Of a stretch of 5,561 nt of DNA, positions 1 through 5,561 are shown piece after piece. The translations under genes and the position numbers were made by a program. Numbering within the stretch: position 1 is the stretch's first letter; each line of letters opens with the position of its first letter. The notes below the pieces were generated by a model. The model had not been told where the DNA came from. It did no database searches and was given only the letters and a program-made list of their open reading frames with translations. Origin of the DNA: Opitutia bacterium (lineage in GTDB: Bacteria; Verrucomicrobiota; Verrucomicrobiae; Opitutales; UBA953); the NCBI GenBank assembly GCA_947488485.1, contig CANKZO010000159.1, positions 1 to 5,561 on the forward strand, given 5' to 3'.

Positions 1-138
1 CGTTCGTTCCTCGAGGGCTTCATCAGCCGTTTCCCGGCCGCCCAGCAGCTCCTTTTCGCCGACGCCGGGCACTATGTCCTGGAAGACACCGGTGAGGCGG
101 CGCTGGGTCCGATCGCGGCCTTTTTCGGACCCGCCTGA
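1..138 (+). CDS. Alpha/beta-fold hydrolase, C-terminal fragment (5' end outside the window)
   Basis: The frame starting at base 1 is open for 45 codons and stops at TGA 136-138; no start is in the window, so this is the end of a longer gene. The peptide contains FADAGHYVLEDTGE followed by a hydrophobic helix ending in IAAFFGP. A G-H-Y-V-L-E-D segment just before a final amphipathic helix is the usual place of the catalytic histidine (codon 70-72) in alpha/beta hydrolases of the haloalkane dehalogenase-like group, where the His completes a nucleophile-acid-His triad lying mostly upstream. Members of that group include haloalkane dehalogenases, epoxide hydrolases and OleB of long-chain olefin synthesis; 45 residues cannot decide between them, so the substrate is unknown. 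It points the same way as gyrB but lies 233 bases upstream, so a shared transcript is possible but not indicated. The family call is inferred from one motif and position. Confidence 0.6.
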   Translation, partial: RSFLEGFISRFPAAQQLLFADAGHYVLEDTGEAALGPIAAFFGPA

Positions 139-179
139 CGGCCTGCTCGCCGGGGGTGTCGGGGTGGTCGGAAATCAGC

Positions 180-201
180 TGTGAGTAACGTGTGAGCAAC
201 G
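180..201 (+). repeat. Tandem 11-base direct repeat, candidate protein-binding site
   Basis: Two adjacent copies, TGTGAGTAACG (180-190) and TGTGAGCAACG (191-201), differ at one base. The period of 11 is close to one DNA helical turn, so a protein bound to each copy would sit on the same face. A poorer match, GTTTCTAAC at 202-210, follows (6 of 9 bases against GTGAGTAAC). The first nine bases of copy 1 match the reverse-strand DnaA box consensus TGTGNATAA at all but one base, and copy 2 at all but two. What binds here, if anything, is not known; the repeat itself is seen directly. Confidence 0.6.
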
Positions 202-239
202 GTTTCTAACACCCCCTATTAGTTTTTGTAAGGGGTTGA

Positions 240-3005
<2,766 letters not shown>

Positions 3006-3041
3006 TCGTCCTGACGAACCTAACCCGAGACCTCTTCGAAC

Positions 3042-5531
3042 ATGTACTCTGACAAGGAAAAGCTCACGTCCGCCAACATCACGGACATCATGCAGACGGC
3101 CTACATCGATTACTCGATGTCCGTCATCGTCTCCCGCGCCCTCCCGGACGCCCGCGACGGCCTGAAGCCCGTGCAGCGCCGCATCCTCTACGCGATGCTC
3201 CGCGAAGGCCTCGTCCACAACCGCCCGTTCGACAAGTGCGCGGGCGTCGTCGGCGAAGTGCTGAAGAACTACCACCCGCACGGCGACAGCTCCGTGTATG
3301 ATACGCTCGTCCGCCTCGCCCAGAACTGGGTGATGCGCTACCAGCTGATCGAGCCGCAGGGCAACTTCGGCTCCGTCGACGGCGATCCGCCCGCGGCCTA
3401 CCGTTACACCGAGTGCCGCCTCTCGGAGGTCTCCGCCGAGCTCCTGGCCGATATCGACGAGGACACTGTCGACTTCACCCCGAACTACAAGGAGTCGACC
3501 ACCGAGCCGACCGTCCTGCCGTGCGCCTTGCCCCACCTGCTGATGAACGGTTCGACCGGCATCGCGGTCGGCATGACGACCAACATCCCGCCGCATAACC
3601 TCAATGAGCTCGTCGAGGCGACCTGTCTCATCATCGACAAGCCCAGCGCCACCGTCGAGGACCTCGAGAAGATCATCATCGGTCCGGACTTCCCGACCGG
3701 CGGCGTCATCAACGGCAAGGAAGGCATCAAGCAGTATCTCCGCACCGGTCGCGGTATCATCCGCGTCCGCGGCGTGGCCCACACGGAAGAGATGAAGAAC
3801 GGCAAGGAGCAGATCGTCCTCACGGAGCTGCCCTACAACGTCAACCGCTCCTCCCTGGTGAAGCACATCGCCGACCTCTGCTCCGAGAAGGTCCTCGACG
3901 AGGTCTCCGACCTCCGCGACGAGTCCGACGAGAACACGCGCGTGGTCATCGAGCTCAAGCGCAACGAGAACCCGAAGGTCGTCATCAACAAGCTCTACAA
4001 GCACACGAACTTCGAGAACTCGTTCGGCGTCATCCTGCTTGCCCTCGACAAGCGTCGTCCGAAGCAGATGAACATCCGCGAGCTGCTCGAGTGCTTCGTC
4101 GAGCACCGCCGCGACGTCGTCACCCGCCGCACCCGCTTCCGCCTCCGTAAGGCCGAAGACCGCGCCCATATCCTCGAAGGCTTCAAGATCGCCCTGCGCA
4201 ACCTGGACGACTTCGTGAAGATCATCCGCGCCGCGTCCAACCGCGACGAGGCCCGCGTGAAGCTCATGGCCAAATACGGCCTCAGCGAACGCCAGGCCGT
4301 GGCCATCCTCGACCTCCGCCTCTACCAGCTCACCGGCCTGGAGCGCGACAAGATTGAGGCCGAATACCGCGAACTGATGGCGCTCGTCGAAGAGCTCCGC
4401 GGCATCCTCTCCAGCGAGTCGAAACTGCTCACCCTCATCAAGAAGGAGCTGCGCGACGCCGCCAAGAAGCACATCGGGCCCCGCAAGACGAAGGTCAACG
4501 CCCAGGAAGGGGACCTTTCGATGGAAGACATCGTGGCCAACGAAGGCTGCGTGGTCACCGTCTCCCATGCCGGCTTCATCAAGCGCACCCCGGTCGCCCA
4601 GTATCGCCTTCAGAAGCGCGGCGGGAAGGGCACGAAGGGCGCCGAGCTCTCGAAGGCCGCTTCCGACGAGGACAGCGACTTCATCGAGCACCTCTTCACG
4701 GCCAACACGCACGACCATATCCTGTTCTTCATGAACAACGGCCGCGTTTACGTGGAGAAGGTCTACGAGATCGAGGAAGCCAACCGCGCCTCGCGCGGCA
4801 AGTCGATCGCCCGCCTGCTCGACCTCAAGGACGACGAGAAGCTGGCCGCGATGGTCTGCGTCTCGAACTTCGAGGAGGGCAAGTTCCTCATGATGTGCAC
4901 CGCCAACGGCACGATCAAGAAGACCGAGATCTCGAAGTACGCCAACTACCGCAAGGGCGGTATCATCGGCATCAACATCGAGCACGGCGACCGCCTGATC
5001 TCCACCAAACTGACCAACGGCGACAACGAGGTCGTGATGATCTCGCAGTCCGGCATGTCCATCCGCTTCCACGAATCCGACGTCCGCTCCATGGGTCGCG
5101 ACACGACCGGTGTCGCCGGCATGAGGCTCGACACCGGCGACCAGGTGAAGGCGATGGAAGTCGTCGATCCGGCTTGCACGCTCCTCGTCGTCGGCATCGA
5201 TGGCATCGGTAAGCGCACGCCCTTCGACGATCCCGAGACCAAGGAGCCGGTCTATCGTAAGCAGACCCGCGGCGGCAAAGGCGTCATCGCCATCGCTACC
5301 GAGGTCGGCGTCGCCGGCGCCCTCAGCGTCCAGGAAGAAGACGAGGTCATGCTCCTCACCAAGGGCGGCCAGTCCATCCGCACCAAGGTGTCCGACATCC
5401 GCTGCACGGCGGGTCGCAACACCAAGGGTGTCCGCGTCATGCGCCTCAAGGAAGGCGAGTCGCTCCTGGGCATCTCGAAGGTCGAACGTTCGGACGAAGA
5501 GGAAGAGAACGCCGCCAAGCCGCAGGCCTGA
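3042..5531 (+). CDS. gyrA: DNA gyrase subunit A (DNA cleavage and wrapping subunit)
   Basis: GyrA cuts and rejoins the gate DNA segment through a 5'-phosphotyrosine link and wraps DNA to make supercoiling directional. The protein has 829 residues (E. coli 875). The winged-helix domain runs to about 160, with [19 protein letters not shown] (32-50), [10 protein letters not shown] (78-87) and catalytic Arg121-Tyr122 in YRYTE (Tyr codon 3405-3407). Ser83 and Asp87, the main quinolone-resistance positions, have the E. coli wild-type residues at identical numbering. Tower ([17 protein letters not shown], 170-186) and coiled-coil regions (about 360-480, including [20 protein letters not shown]) lead to the C-terminal beta-pinwheel (about 497-815), which starts with the GyrA box QKRGGKG (524-530) and carries a second box-like QTRGGKG (741-747). 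The box and full pinwheel support GyrA over ParC. The tail is short and acidic (SDEEEEN, 817-823). The 36-base gap after gyrB suggests one transcript; no clear Shine-Dalgarno precedes ATG 3042. Confidence 0.97.
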   Translation: MYSDKEKLTSANITDIMQTAYIDYSMSVIVSRALPDARDGLKPVQRRILYAMLREGLVHNRPFDKCAGVVGEVLKNYHPHGDSSVYDTLVRLAQNWVMRYQLIEPQGNFGSVDGDPPAAYRYTECRLSEVSAELLADIDEDTVDFTPNYKESTTEPTVLPCALPHLLMNGSTGIAVGMTTNIPPHNLNELVEATCLIIDKPSATVEDLEKIIIGPDFPTGGVINGKEGIKQYLRTGRGIIRVRGVAHTEEMKNGKEQIVLTELPYNVNRSSLVKHIADLCSEKVLDEVSDLRDESDENTRVVIELKRNENPKVVINKLYKHTNFENSFGVILLALDKRRPKQMNIRELLECFVEHRRDVVTRRTRFRLRKAEDRAHILEGFKIALRNLDDFVKIIRAASNRDEARVKLMAKYGLSERQAVAILDLRLYQLTGLERDKIEAEYRELMALVEELRGILSSESKLLTLIKKELRDAAKKHIGPRKTKVNAQEGDLSMEDIVANEGCVVTVSHAGFIKRTPVAQYRLQKRGGKGTKGAELSKAASDEDSDFIEHLFTANTHDHILFFMNNGRVYVEKVYEIEEANRASRGKSIARLLDLKDDEKLAAMVCVSNFEEGKFLMMCTANGTIKKTEISKYANYRKGGIIGINIEHGDRLISTKLTNGDNEVVMISQSGMSIRFHESDVRSMGRDTTGVAGMRLDTGDQVKAMEVVDPACTLLVVGIDGIGKRTPFDDPETKEPVYRKQTRGGKGVIAIATEVGVAGALSVQEEDEVMLLTKGGQSIRTKVSDIRCTAGRNTKGVRVMRLKEGESLLGISKVERSDEEEENAAKPQA

Positions 5532-5561
5532 ACCGGCTGACCGGCCAAGCAGAAGGGGCGC

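Noticed and set aside
212..235. Possible hairpin CCCCT/AGGGG around a T-rich loop
   Set aside because: Only five pairs with a 13-base loop, and the T-run lies in the loop and not after the stem, so it is not a terminator for the hydrolase gene.
3405..3407. Altered active-site neighbourhood in GyrA (AAYRYTE instead of AAMRYTE)
   Set aside because: The catalytic Arg-Tyr pair is intact; the preceding Tyr is a tolerated change and gives no reason to expect altered function.
5525..5546. Possible terminator after gyrA: GGCC and CCGG repeats around the stop codon
   Set aside because: The best hairpin is CCGG-ctga-CCGG (5533-5544), only four pairs, with no T-run before the window ends.
5551..5558. 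AGAAGGGG as a ribosome binding site for a further gene of the operon
   Set aside because: It resembles a Shine-Dalgarno, but the window ends three bases later without a start codon, so nothing can be confirmed.

Overview
The window is a high-GC bacterial chromosomal segment whose main content is the two subunits of DNA gyrase, gyrB followed by gyrA, in one orientation and separated by 36 bases. Both proteins are full length and carry every catalytic motif expected of a working gyrase. The protein style (for example the GyrB start of the ATPase domain around [12 protein letters not shown], and GyrA around [17 protein letters not shown]), the GC-rich third codon positions and the near absence of Shine-Dalgarno sequences are compatible with the Planctomycetes-Verrucomicrobia group, perhaps an Opitutus-like verrucomicrobium. 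That placement is recalled from family knowledge and was not tested by a search.

Layout: 1-138 is the 3' end of a gene for an alpha/beta-fold hydrolase, unrelated to gyrase. 139-371 is a 233-base intergenic region, visibly richer in A and T than the genes, with an 11-base tandem repeat and an imperfect inverted repeat; it is the likely place for the gyrase promoter and its control, although no convincing sigma-70 promoter could be picked out. 372-3005 is gyrB (877 residues). 3042-5531 is gyrA (829 residues). The last 30 bases lie after gyrA and hold no gene or clear terminator.

GyrB and GyrA form the A2B2 enzyme that introduces negative supercoils: GyrB binds and hydrolyses ATP and supplies the metal-binding TOPRIM domain, GyrA supplies the DNA-cleaving tyrosine and the DNA-wrapping C-terminal pinwheel. 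The close spacing suggests co-transcription and matched production. dnaA, dnaN and recF, which often precede gyrB, are not directly upstream here.

I found no previously undescribed system. The points worth a second look are the repeats upstream of gyrB (some resembling DnaA boxes), an acidic/lysine-rich low-complexity linker inside the GyrB tail, and some departures from the E. coli motifs in the GyrB ATP site and GyrA box.
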